Source: Neobacillus piezotolerans
GTDB lineage: Bacteria > Bacillota > Bacilli > Bacillales > Cytobacillaceae
NCBI RefSeq assembly: GCF_003362805.1
Contig: NZ_QNQT01000005.1
Span: 62,001 to 126,000, forward strand
Length of the DNA: 64,000 nt
Direction: 5' to 3'
Each line of letters opens with the position of its first letter. Position 1 is the stretch's first letter. Shown here piece by piece: positions 7,822 through 16,285 of the stretch. Below the pieces are notes generated by a model. It was given only the letters and a program-made list of their open reading frames with translations. It did no database searches and was not told where the DNA came from. Made by a program: the position numbers and the translations under genes.

Positions 7822-9123
7822 ATGTTCTGTTATCAATGTGAACAAACTCCAAGCGGAGGCTGTAAAGTCGTTGGGGTTTGCGGAAAAGACGAAACGATCG
7901 CCAGCCTCCAGGACACCATCATTTTCGCATTAAAGGGAATTGCAGCTTATCGTACGCATGCCAACCAGCTTGGCTATACAGATCCGTTCGTTGATACGGT
8001 TACGCATGAAGCTCTTTATATGACGCTGACTAATTCAAACTTCAATGTAGAGGAACATATCGAAATGGCCATGAAAGTTGGCCGTTCCGCTGTCCGAGTA
8101 ATGGAAATGCTTGATGAGGCACATACAAAGCGCCTTGGCATTCCAGAACCAATCCGGGTTAGCCAAAATAAAGTTGAAGGGAAGGCCATCGTAGTAACAG
8201 GCCATAATCTTTTCGCCCTCGAGGAACTCCTCCGCCAGACGGAAGGAAAAGGAATCAACATTTACACGCATTCCGAAATGCTGCCTGCCCACGGATACCC
8301 GGCTTTGAAAAAATACAGCCATCTTAAGGGGAATATCGGAAAGGCATGGTATGACCAGCGCCGCCTGTTCGAAAAATTCCCTGGCGCCATCCTTGCCACC
8401 ACAAACTGTGTCATGCCAATCAAAGGCGGCTACGCTGACAGGATGTTTTCTTATGAAGTGGCGGGTCTGGAAAATGTCCGGAAAATTGAAAATGACAACT
8501 TTAGTCCGCTGATTGAAAGGGCGCTTGAACTCCCGGAAGCAGCCATCGAATCGGATGAAACCCTCCTGACAGGCTTTCACCATGAAACTGTCCTGGGTCT
8601 AGCCCCGGAAGTGATTGCCGCTGTTAAAGAAGGAAAAATCAAACGGTTCTTCGTTATTGCCGGATGCGACGCTCCTGGAAAAGGCGGGGAATATTACCGT
8701 GAACTCGCTACATCCTTGCCTCCTGAAACAGTAATCCTGACAACTTCATGCGGCAAGTTCCGCTTCAATGATGTGGATTATGGAGTTGTGCCTGGCACCG
8801 ATATTCCACGGTATATCGACCTTGGCCAGTGCAATAATTCCGGGTCGACCGTAAAGATCGCCCTCGCGCTAGCCAATGCTTTTGGCTGTGAAGTGAATGA
8901 ACTGCCCGTCAGCATCGTGCTGTCATGGTTTGAGCAAAAGGCCGTCGCCATATTGCTAGGATTGTTCAGCCTGGGGATTAAGGATATCCGCATCGGCCCG
9001 AAACCGCCGGAATTTATTTCCCAGGGAGTCCTGGAAGTACTCCAAAGCGCATTTAACCTTAAGCTAATTGGCAATGCCCGTGATGACATGAATGAAATGC
9101 TCCAATTATCGGAAGTAAAATAA
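7822..9123 (+). CDS. hcp: hybrid cluster protein (hydroxylamine reductase), class III
   Basis: Iron-sulfur-oxygen enzyme that reduces hydroxylamine and, as known for E. coli Hcp, nitric oxide; cytoplasmic. The N-terminal Fe-S cysteines are C3-x2-C6-x7-C14-x5-C20. Hybrid-cluster ligands lie in the conserved blocks THSEMLPAHGYP, TTNCVMPIKGGY, IAGCDAPGKGGEYY, TTSCGKFRFND and IGPKPPEF. At 433 residues it is about 110 shorter than class I/II enzymes and fits class III, which lack one helical bundle. The ATG lies behind GTGGGGAAAC. A CRP/FNR box stands about 60 bases before the start, and a Crp/Fnr gene lies downstream in the opposite direction. Confidence 0.95.
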   Translation: MFCYQCEQTPSGGCKVVGVCGKDETIASLQDTIIFALKGIAAYRTHANQLGYTDPFVDTVTHEALYMTLTNSNFNVEEHIEMAMKVGRSAVRVMEMLDEAHTKRLGIPEPIRVSQNKVEGKAIVVTGHNLFALEELLRQTEGKGINIYTHSEMLPAHGYPALKKYSHLKGNIGKAWYDQRRLFEKFPGAILATTNCVMPIKGGYADRMFSYEVAGLENVRKIENDNFSPLIERALELPEAAIESDETLLTGFHHETVLGLAPEVIAAVKEGKIKRFFVIAGCDAPGKGGEYYRELATSLPPETVILTTSCGKFRFNDVDYGVVPGTDIPRYIDLGQCNNSGSTVKIALALANAFGCEVNELPVSIVLSWFEQKAVAILLGLFSLGIKDIRIGPKPPEFISQGVLEVLQSAFNLKLIGNARDDMNEMLQLSEVK

Positions 9124-9148
9124 GGGGGGATTTTTCCCCACAAAAAAA

Positions 9149-9175
9149 CCGCAGGCCGTTAATCCTGCGGTTTTT
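9149..9175 (+). terminator. terminator after hcp
   Basis: CCGCAGG/CCTGCGG stem, 8-nt loop, five T. Confidence 0.9.
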
Positions 9176-9373
9176 GCAGTTGCATAGGATTTGTGAAAAA
9201 ACCTATGGGAAAAATTCTAAATATGTTAGTGTATCCAAATCCAAATGGGGGGGCTTACTTTTAATGATTTCAATGACTTCCATTTCGGAATATGGCCGTT
9301 CGCTCATCAGGATGTGAGTGACTTCCCTTCAGAATTTTGCCCGATCAATGTCACTTATCCTGGATATTCATGA

Positions 9374-10066
9374 TCAATATATCTCCTCAAGGAGGCGTTC
9401 TGGGTCAAAGTGCATATTTCCCTGGCGGTCCACATTTATCAGGTTATCTTTCTTCAATTTTGTGAGAGTCCGGCTGACCGTTTCCCTGGTCGTGCCAATC
9501 ATATTGGCAAGATCCCTGTTCGTGAACTCGGCTTTAAGGAAAATTTCGCCGTTCTCCTGAACTGTTCCATGATTTTTACCGATCCTTACAAGCAATTTAA
9601 TGATTTGCTCGTTCGTGTTGTTCAGGATTTGTTCTTCCAGCCTGTTTTGAAGGTCGACAATCTTCTCGCCTAGCACTCGAAACAATTTGATGCAAAGCTC
9701 TGGATTGTCAATAAGTACCTTCTCAAATTCAGCGATTGGAACGATTACGAGGGTGGACTTTTCTAGCACTTCCGAATAAGCCGGATAGTCTCCCCTACGG
9801 AAAAAGCCGACGTGCGGGAACATATCCCCTTTTTTCTGAATGGAAACTATTTGCTCTTTCCCATTTATATCACTTTTATAAATTTTTATTTTCCCATTGG
9901 AAACGAAATAGACATTTTTAAGGGGATCGCCCTGCATGAATACATGAGTTCCCTTATCGAATTCCCTGGAAAGGGAAATTTCCGCGATTTTATCCAATTC
10001 ATGTCCTTCAAGCTCCCTGAAAATTGTGAACCAGGATAAAACTTCTTTGATTGCTTCTGCTTTCAA
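9374..10066 (-). CDS. Crp/Fnr family transcriptional regulator
   Basis: About 230 residues. It has an N-terminal cyclic-nucleotide-binding-type beta-roll (FDKGTHVFMQGDPLKNVYFV, then GDMFPHVGFF), a long dimer helix, and a C-terminal winged helix. The recognition helix reads TTRETVSRTLTKL, with the R-E-x-x-S-R pattern that reads TGTGA-type half-sites. No cluster of cysteines is present, so it is not a classical Fe-S Fnr; heme or nitric-oxide sensing (Dnr/NnrR style) is possible but unproven. Start: TTG behind GGGGTGA; a longer frame begins 51 bases upstream without an SD. Its likely targets are the matching palindromes at hcp and the ba3 oxidase operon. Confidence 0.92.
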   Translation of the reverse strand: MKAEAIKEVLSWFTIFRELEGHELDKIAEISLSREFDKGTHVFMQGDPLKNVYFVSNGKIKIYKSDINGKEQIVSIQKKGDMFPHVGFFRRGDYPAYSEVLEKSTLVIVPIAEFEKVLIDNPELCIKLFRVLGEKIVDLQNRLEEQILNNTNEQIIKLLVRIGKNHGTVQENGEIFLKAEFTNRDLANMIGTTRETVSRTLTKLKKDNLINVDRQGNMHFDPERLLEEIY

Positions 10067-10205
10067 CTTATTCACCCCAAGAATTTTGCATCCTATATAA
10101 TATTTTACCAGATTCAAAGGAAATGGCTATACCTTGGCAAATCGCCACCCTGCCTCCTGGTTGGAATTTCCTGTTGAATTCTTCCGGGAATAGAAAGATT
10201 TTGCT

Positions 10206-10233
10206 TTGTAAACGAACGTCTATTCGCTAGAAT
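10206..10233 (+). promoter_or_regulatory. mrfA promoter (TTGTAA-N16-TAGAAT)
   Basis: Sigma-A-like hexamers with 16-bp spacing just upstream of mrfA. The spacer holds the LexA-like box. Prediction from pattern only. Confidence 0.55.
10213..10226. promoter_or_regulatory. LexA (SOS) box-like operator
   Basis: CGAACGTCTATTCG matches the Bacillus SOS box CGAAC-N4-GTTCG at nine of ten defined positions (one G to A) and lies between the presumed -35 and -10 of mrfA. Confidence 0.6.
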
Positions 10234-10247
10234 AAGAATATGGGGGG

Positions 10248-12542
10248 ATGAACGTGAAACTTAGGAAAAACCTTCAGGAAATGCTTGAAAAACTTAAATT
10301 GGACGGTGAATATAAAGAAAATATCGTCCATTGGCATACAATTGAAGAAAAACCTGCTAAGACGGCTCGATTGCCGGAAAATATGAATCCTTTTTTGAAG
10401 GATGCACTAATGAAAAGGGGGATCGGGGAGCTTTACACCCACCAAAGGACGGCTTTTGAAAAAGCAAGGGCGGGAAAGAATATTGTAGCCGTAACCCCGA
10501 CCGCATCGGGCAAGACACTTTGCTACAATTTGCCCGTCCTTGAAACCATTATCAACGATCCTAATGCCAGGGCACTCTATATGTTTCCGACAAAAGCGCT
10601 TGCGCAGGACCAGAAGAGCGAAATCAACGAACTGATCCAGGAAGCTGGATTGGATATTAACAGCTACACATATGATGGCGATACGCCGGCGAATATCAGA
10701 CAGCGGGTCAGGAAGGCTGGACATGTGGTCATCACAAACCCGGACATGCTCCATAGCGCCATTTTGCCTCATCATACAAAGTGGGTATCCCTGTTCGAGA
10801 ATTTGAAGTTTGTCGTAATTGATGAGCTTCATACATACCGAGGGGTATTCGGCAGCCATGTCGCGAATGTAATCCGCAGGCTAAAACGGATTTGCAATTA
10901 TTATGGGAGCGACCCGGTTTTTATTTGCACATCGGCGACGATAGCCAATCCGGTTGAACTTGCCGAATCCTTAACCGAAACAAAGATGGAACTGATTGAC
11001 AACAACGGCGCCCCGACAGGCAGGAAGCATTTTGTATTCTATAATCCCCCGATCGTCAATAAGCCTCTCAACATCAGGAGGAGCGCAACCCTTGAAGTAA
11101 GGAGGATCGCGGGAGAGCTTTTAAAAAATAAAATCCAGACGATTGTGTTTGCGAGGAGCAGGGTGAGGGTTGAAATCATCCTGACGTATCTCCAGGAGCT
11201 AGTGAAAAACCAGCTCGGCCCGAAATCGATCATGGGCTATAGGGGCGGCTACCTCCCCGCAGAAAGGCGCCGGATTGAAAAAGGCCTTCGTTCAGGGGAC
11301 ATTTACGGCGTAGTAAGCACAAACGCCCTTGAACTCGGCGTAGATATCGGCCAGCTGCAGGTGTGTATCATGACCGGCTATCCGGGAACCATTTCAAGCG
11401 CCTGGCAGCAGGCTGGAAGGGCTGGAAGGCGGCATGGTGAGGCGCTTGTCATCATGGTTGCAAGTTCAAGCCCGCTTGACCAGTATGTGATTCAGCATCC
11501 TGATTATTTTTTTAACAAAAGCCCTGAAACCGCGAGGATCAATCCGGATAACCTGATTATCCTCATCGACCATTTAAAATGCGCCGCCTACGAACTCCCT
11601 TTTAAAAAAGGGGAGGCTTTCGGAAGATATGAAACCGAAGAATTGCTTGAATACCTGACAGAGGAACGGGTCCTTTACAGGAACGGGGACAAATGGTATT
11701 GGATGAATGATTCATTTCCGGCGCATAACATCAGCCTCAGGTCGGCATCGCAGGAAAATGTGATTATTATCGACCAATCCGATGTAGCCAATGTAAAGGT
11801 TATCGGGGAAATGGATACTTTTTCAGCCATGACGCTCCTGCATGATGAAGCGATCTATTTGCACCAGGGAATCCAATATCAGGTGGAAAAGCTTGATTGG
11901 GACGAAAAAAAGGCATTCGTAAGGGAAGTGGACGTCGATTATTTTACCGATGCGAACCTGGCCGTCCAACTGAAGGTGTTGGAAGTGGATAGGATATCGG
12001 AACGGAAAGAGGCTGAGATTGGCTACGGAGATGTTAGTGTCAGGGCGATGGCCACCATCTTCAAGAAGATTAAGTTTGAAACGCATGATAACATAGGGTC
12101 GGGACCGATTTTTCTGCCAGAGGCGGAGCTGCATACAAATGCTGCCTGGATTTCCCTTGGCGAAACACATGATGGGATGGGGCAAGACCGACTGGAGCAG
12201 GGCCTGATCGGCGCAGCCCATGCGCTATCCCATATCGCACCTTTGTTTGTAATGGCGGACCCGCAGGATATTCATGTCGTTCCGCAAGTGAAAGCCGACC
12301 ATAATGAAAAGCCGACTATTTTCTTTTATGACCGCTATCCGGGAGGAATCGGGCTAAGTGATAAAATTTACTCCGGGATCGGCACTGTTCTTGAAGAAGC
12401 CAGCTCAATGATCGGCAACTGCAAATGTGAAAGTGGCTGCCCATCCTGCATAGGCATGGACACGTCGGCAGAGACGGCAAAAAAGGACGCTTTAAATATC
12501 ATTAGCCTCTTTCTTGAAGCTGCTAAGGAGGAACGGATTTAG
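10248..12542 (+). CDS. mrfA: DNA-repair helicase MrfA (YprA), DEAD/DEAH with DUF1998
   Basis: Superfamily 2 helicase of 764 residues. B. subtilis MrfA is a 3'-5' helicase that works with exonuclease MrfB in repair of mitomycin C damage outside the UvrABC route. Seen here: Q-like N-terminal region, Walker A TPTASGKT (K89), Walker B DELH at 192-195, motif III TSATI, and the helicase C-domain TNALELGVDIG and QQAGRAGR. The C-terminal DUF1998 domain carries a zinc cluster at C725, C727, C731 and C734. A GTG two codons later is better spaced from GGGGGG and may be the true start. Operon with mrfB. Confidence 0.95.
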   Translation: MNVKLRKNLQEMLEKLKLDGEYKENIVHWHTIEEKPAKTARLPENMNPFLKDALMKRGIGELYTHQRTAFEKARAGKNIVAVTPTASGKTLCYNLPVLETIINDPNARALYMFPTKALAQDQKSEINELIQEAGLDINSYTYDGDTPANIRQRVRKAGHVVITNPDMLHSAILPHHTKWVSLFENLKFVVIDELHTYRGVFGSHVANVIRRLKRICNYYGSDPVFICTSATIANPVELAESLTETKMELIDNNGAPTGRKHFVFYNPPIVNKPLNIRRSATLEVRRIAGELLKNKIQTIVFARSRVRVEIILTYLQELVKNQLGPKSIMGYRGGYLPAERRRIEKGLRSGDIYGVVSTNALELGVDIGQLQVCIMTGYPGTISSAWQQAGRAGRRHGEALVIMVASSSPLDQYVIQHPDYFFNKSPETARINPDNLIILIDHLKCAAYELPFKKGEAFGRYETEELLEYLTEERVLYRNGDKWYWMNDSFPAHNISLRSASQENVIIIDQSDVANVKVIGEMDTFSAMTLLHDEAIYLHQGIQYQVEKLDWDEKKAFVREVDVDYFTDANLAVQLKVLEVDRISERKEAEIGYGDVSVRAMATIFKKIKFETHDNIGSGPIFLPEAELHTNAAWISLGETHDGMGQDRLEQGLIGAAHALSHIAPLFVMADPQDIHVVPQVKADHNEKPTIFFYDRYPGGIGLSDKIYSGIGTVLEEASSMIGNCKCESGCPSCIGMDTSAETAKKDALNIISLFLEAAKEERI

Positions 12543-12546
12543 GGAG

Positions 12547-13815
12547 ATGTCATTAAAAAACAAATTGAACCGGCTGAAACCGCATCTTTCCACCGGCAAG
12601 GATGCACCGAGCCCAGAAAAAGAGAAGGAAGCAAAAGCACAGGAAATTCCCTTTGCTGACGAGTGGGCAAAGGCAGGAGTTAAACCCTATTATTTCGATG
12701 GACAATATTGTTTGATCCGGGAAGCCGCCTATCCACTGTCACATCGCCACGGCAAGTACAGATTTTGCGATTTTGTAGAAGCCGCTGTCCTGTGGGATGA
12801 AACGGGGATTCACCATCCACTCTCATCGGCTGGCCATTCACCGGGAGAGCTGTTCTTCTTTGACACGGAAACCACCGGCCTTGGCGGAGGGGCGGGCAAT
12901 ACAATCTTTTTGCTTGGCTATGCATTCATCAAGGGGGACAACCTCCTTGTTAGGCAGCATATCCTGCCAAATCCCGGCGCGGAAGTCCCTTTGTATCAGA
13001 GCTTTTTGGAAAATATTGATTATCGGACGCTCGTCACATACAACGGGAAATCGTTTGACTGGCCGCAGGTAAAGACGAGGCACACTCTTGTCAGGGACCA
13101 TGTTCCGAAACTCCCGCAGTTCGGCCATTTCGATTTATACCATGCGGCTAGGAGGCTGTGGAAGCATAAACTCGAGAGGCTAAAGTTGTCTGTTGTGGAG
13201 AAGGAAGTGCTCGGCGTCGAAAGGGTGGATGATATACCTGGTTTCCTGGCGCCGATGATCTATTTTGATTTTGTCGAAAGCCGCAGGCCTGAAGGAATGC
13301 TTGGTATCTTGAGGCATAATGAGCTTGATATCCTTTCACTCGTCACACTGTATGCGCACCTGACCTTCCAGATTTGCGGAGTGGATAAGGGCCGTACAAA
13401 CCGGGAAGCCTTTGAAGTTGGCAAATGGTTTTCTTCCGTAGGGAACCACGGCGAAGCTGCCAAGGCTTTTACCGCCTTGATTGAAGGAACAGATGAGGAA
13501 GCGGACCGTTCAAGGCTTGCACTGGGCCATGCGTTAAAAAAGGATTTCAATTGGGAGCGCGCGCTGGAGCTTTTTTGTTCAGTTGCATGTTCAAAAGATA
13601 GCAGCCTCGCGATTGAAGGATGCATTGAAGCGGCAAAAATCCTTGAACACAGGAAAAAAGATTATGCTGAGGCACTTGGTCTTTGCAAGAACGCGATTTC
13701 CCTTATCGGGGAAGAGGAAGTCAAGTTAACATCGGGTAAAGCAACGATTGAAGAACTGATCCACAGGGAGGCCAGGCTGGCGCGAAAATCGCTGGCCGCG
13801 AGCAGCAACCAGTAA
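12547..13815 (+). CDS. mrfB: exonuclease MrfB (YprB), RNase H-like fold
   Basis: About 422 residues. A DEDD-type 3'-5' exonuclease domain has motif I FDTETTGLGGGAG (D106, E108), motif II LVTYNGKSFDWP and motif III HNELDILSLV. The C-terminal 120 residues are helical and TPR-like (AFEVGKWFSSVGNHGEAAKAF). Known in B. subtilis as the metal-dependent exonuclease partner of MrfA. The start is the ATG four bases after the mrfA stop, served by AAGGAGG inside mrfA; an in-frame TTG lies 11 codons upstream. Tandem with mrfA, so it should share the same DNA-damage control. Confidence 0.93.
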   Translation: MSLKNKLNRLKPHLSTGKDAPSPEKEKEAKAQEIPFADEWAKAGVKPYYFDGQYCLIREAAYPLSHRHGKYRFCDFVEAAVLWDETGIHHPLSSAGHSPGELFFFDTETTGLGGGAGNTIFLLGYAFIKGDNLLVRQHILPNPGAEVPLYQSFLENIDYRTLVTYNGKSFDWPQVKTRHTLVRDHVPKLPQFGHFDLYHAARRLWKHKLERLKLSVVEKEVLGVERVDDIPGFLAPMIYFDFVESRRPEGMLGILRHNELDILSLVTLYAHLTFQICGVDKGRTNREAFEVGKWFSSVGNHGEAAKAFTALIEGTDEEADRSRLALGHALKKDFNWERALELFCSVACSKDSSLAIEGCIEAAKILEHRKKDYAEALGLCKNAISLIGEEEVKLTSGKATIEELIHREARLARKSLAASSNQ

Positions 13816-13840
13816 AGGGGCCGGAGGAAGGCCTCTTTTT
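13814..13840 (+). terminator. terminator after mrfB
   Basis: AAAGGGGCC / GGCCTCTTT stem with one G-T pair, then T-run. Confidence 0.85.
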
Positions 13841-13997
13841 GATGAGAAAAAAGGCTGTTTTAAAAATTGTCACAAATTATTCGAAATTTCCCTTGGTAAT
13901 TTCCGTTTTATTAGTTGTTTAAGATTCCAGAGGGCGGTAAAATGAGAATTTGGGAAGGTAATTTCGACATTAATCAACAAATATGGGGCTGGTTTGG

Positions 13998-14096
13998 ATG
14001 TATAAAGCAATATTATGCCTGTTTTTTATCGTAGTCTGCCTGACGGCAATCATTTTTACAAATATGAAGGAAAGTTTTCTGGCCTTGCTCATGTAA
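13998..14096 (+). CDS. possible 32-residue membrane peptide
   Basis: MYKAILCLFFIVVCLTAIIF followed by TNMKESFLALLM gives one hydrophobic helix with a short polar tail. The SD is weak (TGGGG 11 bases upstream), so expression is uncertain. It lies between mrfB and cotD, where B. subtilis has no annotated gene that I recall. It could be a spore or stress micro-protein, or chance. Confidence 0.35.
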   Translation: MYKAILCLFFIVVCLTAIIFTNMKESFLALLM

Positions 14097-14133
14097 TTGG
14101 GTTAATTTCTTAGCGCGTTTAACAGGGATTCGC

Positions 14134-14142
14134 CATAGGCTA
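14134..14142 (+). promoter_or_regulatory. sigma-K-like -10 element of cotD
   Basis: CATAGGCTA is a full match to the sigma-K -10 pattern CATANNNTA, 30 bases before the cotD ATG. The -35 (AC-type) is not clear. Mother-cell expression is known for cotD in B. subtilis. Confidence 0.55.
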
Positions 14143-14171
14143 TTAACACCTTGGAAAAAGGAGTGATTGCC

Positions 14172-14405
14172 ATGTATGGCAAGCCGGGCAACCCAAATCC
14201 GTTCATTCCCGCTGCCCCAATGCATGTTAACCATGTTTATTCCACCATTGTCATCCCCCATATCCATCCGGTCCATGGAGTAACTCTGAACCATCAGCGA
14301 ATCATCCATGAACACTATTTCCCGCACCAATTCAGCACTGTGCAAATGCCGCCGGTCCACAGTTTCAGGCAGGCGCGGCGGGAAGGCCCATGGAATTCTT
14401 TTTAG
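14172..14405 (+). CDS. cotD: inner spore coat protein CotD
   Basis: 77 residues, rich in His, Pro and Asn, with the CotD core VVIPHIHPVHGVTLNHQ-like segment (here STIVIPHIHPVHGVTLNHQR) and HEHYFPHQFS. CotD is an inner coat protein made in the mother cell under sigma-K. The B. subtilis cysteine pairs are absent. The ATG was chosen for AAAAGGAGTGATTGCC upstream. Position downstream of mrfAB and before ypsA is the same as in B. subtilis. A terminator follows. Confidence 0.9.
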   Translation: MYGKPGNPNPFIPAAPMHVNHVYSTIVIPHIHPVHGVTLNHQRIIHEHYFPHQFSTVQMPPVHSFRQARREGPWNSF

Positions 14406-14425
14406 GGCGGGGGCTAAGGTTTCTT

Positions 14426-14452
14426 AAAAGGGCGGGCCAAACGCCCTTTTTA
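14426..14452 (+). terminator. terminator after cotD
   Basis: AAAAGGGCG / CGCCCTTTT with 7-nt loop and T-run. Confidence 0.92.
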
Positions 14453-14492
14453 ATTTGGTGTACACTGGAAAAAGTAAAAGGGAGGGGACTAT

Positions 14493-15041
14493 TTGACAAA
14501 GGTAGTGGCTGTCTCGGGTTATAAGCCGTTTGAGATTGGCATATTTAAAAAGGACCATCCTTCCGCGGATTACATACGCGCCGCCTTCAAAAAGGAATTG
14601 CTTGTAATGGCTGAAGCCGGGCTTGAATGGGTTTTAATCAGCGGCCAGCTGGGGGCTGAACTTTGGGCGGCAGAAGCCGTATTTGAACTCCAGGAAAGTT
14701 ACCCCGAAATCAAGCTTGCGGTTATCACCCCTTTCCTGAACCAGGAGGAAAAATGGAATGAAGGAAACAAGGAATGGTATGAGTCCATCCTGCTTGGCGC
14801 GGAATTCGTTGATTCGGTCACGAAGAAAAACTACGAAAGCCCTGTCCAATTCAGGCTGAAAAACCAGTTCTTCATCAATAAGAGCGATGCGCTGCTCCTT
14901 TTGTACGACCCTGAAAAGGAAGGAAGCCCAAAATTCATATATAAAATGGCACAGCGAAGGGAAGGGTTCCCGATAAAGCTGATCACCTTCCAGGACCTTC
15001 AGGAGATTGTCGAGGAAGAGCAGATGAGGAATTTCGAGTAG
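14493..15041 (+). CDS. ypsA: YpsA, SLOG-family protein (DUF1273)
   Basis: 182 residues with a Rossmann-like SLOG fold: [11 protein letters not shown] at the N-terminus, the nucleotide-site segment [14 protein letters not shown] at 48-61, and [13 protein letters not shown] near 131. YpsA is known in Firmicutes as a factor that affects cell division and septum formation, and it is genetically tied to gpsB, which follows. The TTG start sits behind GGGAGGGGAC. Cytoplasmic, with no membrane segment. Ligand unknown. Confidence 0.93.
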   Translation: MTKVVAVSGYKPFEIGIFKKDHPSADYIRAAFKKELLVMAEAGLEWVLISGQLGAELWAAEAVFELQESYPEIKLAVITPFLNQEEKWNEGNKEWYESILLGAEFVDSVTKKNYESPVQFRLKNQFFINKSDALLLLYDPEKEGSPKFIYKMAQRREGFPIKLITFQDLQEIVEEEQMRNFE

Positions 15042-15167
15042 TAACCATTTGCCCTTAAATCACAAGATGAGAATAGCTTTGATAATGGAAAACCATGAAG
15101 AATTGACAAAAGGGGATATTTTTGAAAAAATAATATGTAATGATTGGCGAAGCCTGAGGTGAATGAT

Positions 15168-15476
15168 ATGTTATCGGATAAAATTAAACTTACGGCAAAA
15201 GATATTTTGGAACAGGAATTTAAGACGGCCATGCGCGGCTATAAGCAGGAAGATGTTGATAAATTCCTTGACCTGATTATCAAGGATTATGAAACTTTCC
15301 ATCAGGAAATCGAAGAACTCCAGCAGGAAAACCTCCGTCTGAAAAAGCAGCTTGAGGAAACATCCAGAAGGGCTTCGCAGCAGCCTGTACAACCTGCCGG
15401 AACGACCAATTTCGATATTTTAAAACGCCTTTCCAACCTGGAAAAACACGTGTTTGGGAATAAACTGTATGAATAA
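15168..15476 (+). CDS. gpsB: cell division adaptor GpsB
   Basis: 102 residues, DivIVA-like. The N-terminal lipid- and partner-binding domain holds [18 protein letters not shown] and [11 protein letters not shown], followed by a coiled coil ([19 protein letters not shown]) and the C-terminal trimer segment [17 protein letters not shown]. GpsB links penicillin-binding proteins such as PonA to the divisome. The ATG of MLSDKIKLT follows GAGGTGA; an upstream in-frame start lacks an SD. It is immediately followed by rnpB. Confidence 0.96.
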   Translation: MLSDKIKLTAKDILEQEFKTAMRGYKQEDVDKFLDLIIKDYETFHQEIEELQQENLRLKKQLEETSRRASQQPVQPAGTTNFDILKRLSNLEKHVFGNKLYE

Positions 15477-15545
15477 GCGGCTGTGCCAGAGTTTCCTCTA
15501 ATAACCATTGCTTTTCATCATGGTTATACATATAATAGACATTGT

Positions 15546-15945
15546 CCATTAATTGCGTTCGGGTAATCGCTGCAGCACCGTCTGCAGAGGAAAGTCCATG
15601 CTCGCACAGGCTGAGATGCCTGTAGTGTTCGCGCCTGGCGAAAAAATAAGCCAGGGCAGCCGGTTTCGGCTGACGGCCGGGAAAATGCCTAAGTCCATTG
15701 GATATGGCATGAATACCTGTAAAAGTGCCACAGTGACGTAGCCTTCAAAGAAATGCGAAGGGTGGAACGAGGTAAACCCCGCGAGCGAGAAACCCAAATT
15801 ATGGTAGGGGCGCTTTCTCCAAGGAATTCAACGAGGGAGAAGGACAGGCGAACGCCTGTAGATAGATGATTACCGCCTGAGTACGAGACTCACGTCGCTT
15901 GCAGTACAAAGGTACAGAACATGGCTTACAGAACGCGCTAGTGGA
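15546..15945 (+). ncRNA. rnpB: RNase P RNA, type B
   Basis: The ribozyme that cuts 5' leaders from tRNA precursors. Seen: the opening CGTTCGGGTAATCGCTGC, the universal P4-region GAGGAAAGTCCATGCTCGCA, the internal GGTAAACCCCGCGAGCGAGA-type block near 15772, GAGTACGAGACTCACG, and the closing ACAGAACATGGCTTACAGAA that forms the second half of P4. About 400 nt, as in Bacillus type B RNAs. Ends are set by comparison with the known B. subtilis RNA and may be off by a few bases. Location between gpsB and ypsC is conserved. Confidence 0.95.
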
Positions 15946-15961
15946 AATTACCATAGAAATG

Positions 15962-15990
15962 AAGGCTCTCCTTATAGGGGGGCTTTTTTT
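15962..15990 (+). terminator. terminator after rnpB
   Basis: 10-bp stem AAGGCTCTCC / GGGGGGCTTT with G-U pairs, TTATA loop, T-run. Confidence 0.85.
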
Positions 15991-16038
15991 GTGTATTAGA
16001 GACCCGGAGATCTTGTTTAAGTCTAGTATTTATTGTTT

Positions 16039-16105
16039 GGACACACAAGAATCCTTGTCTGATTCGGACACACTACCGTTGAAAACCCGTTTTACTGTCC
16101 GAATC
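16039..16105. repeat. inverted repeat with GGACACAC direct repeats
   Basis: GATTCGGACA and its exact reverse complement TGTCCGAATC lie 25 bases apart, and GGACACAC occurs twice just before and within the left arm. There is no gene in the 300 bases between the rnpB terminator and ypsC. It could be a mobile-element scar or a regulatory hairpin. Confidence 0.5.
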
Positions 16106-16285
16106 CCAGCCTAAAATAGCAAAATTTAAACACAAACAAGAAATTCAATACGTTAGTATCCAATGGAGCCTCATGTTCATTCAAAGGGAATTGACGACGT
16201 CCTTCCTCGGTTGAGGTGGACTTTTGAAGTTTTTTATGCAATCCTGTTAACATACTAAGCATACATACCAAGGTAAGGTGAGAAA

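Noticed and set aside
15899-16114. ORF of 71 codons over the end of rnpB
   Set aside because: It overlaps the conserved P4 half of RNase P RNA and its terminator.
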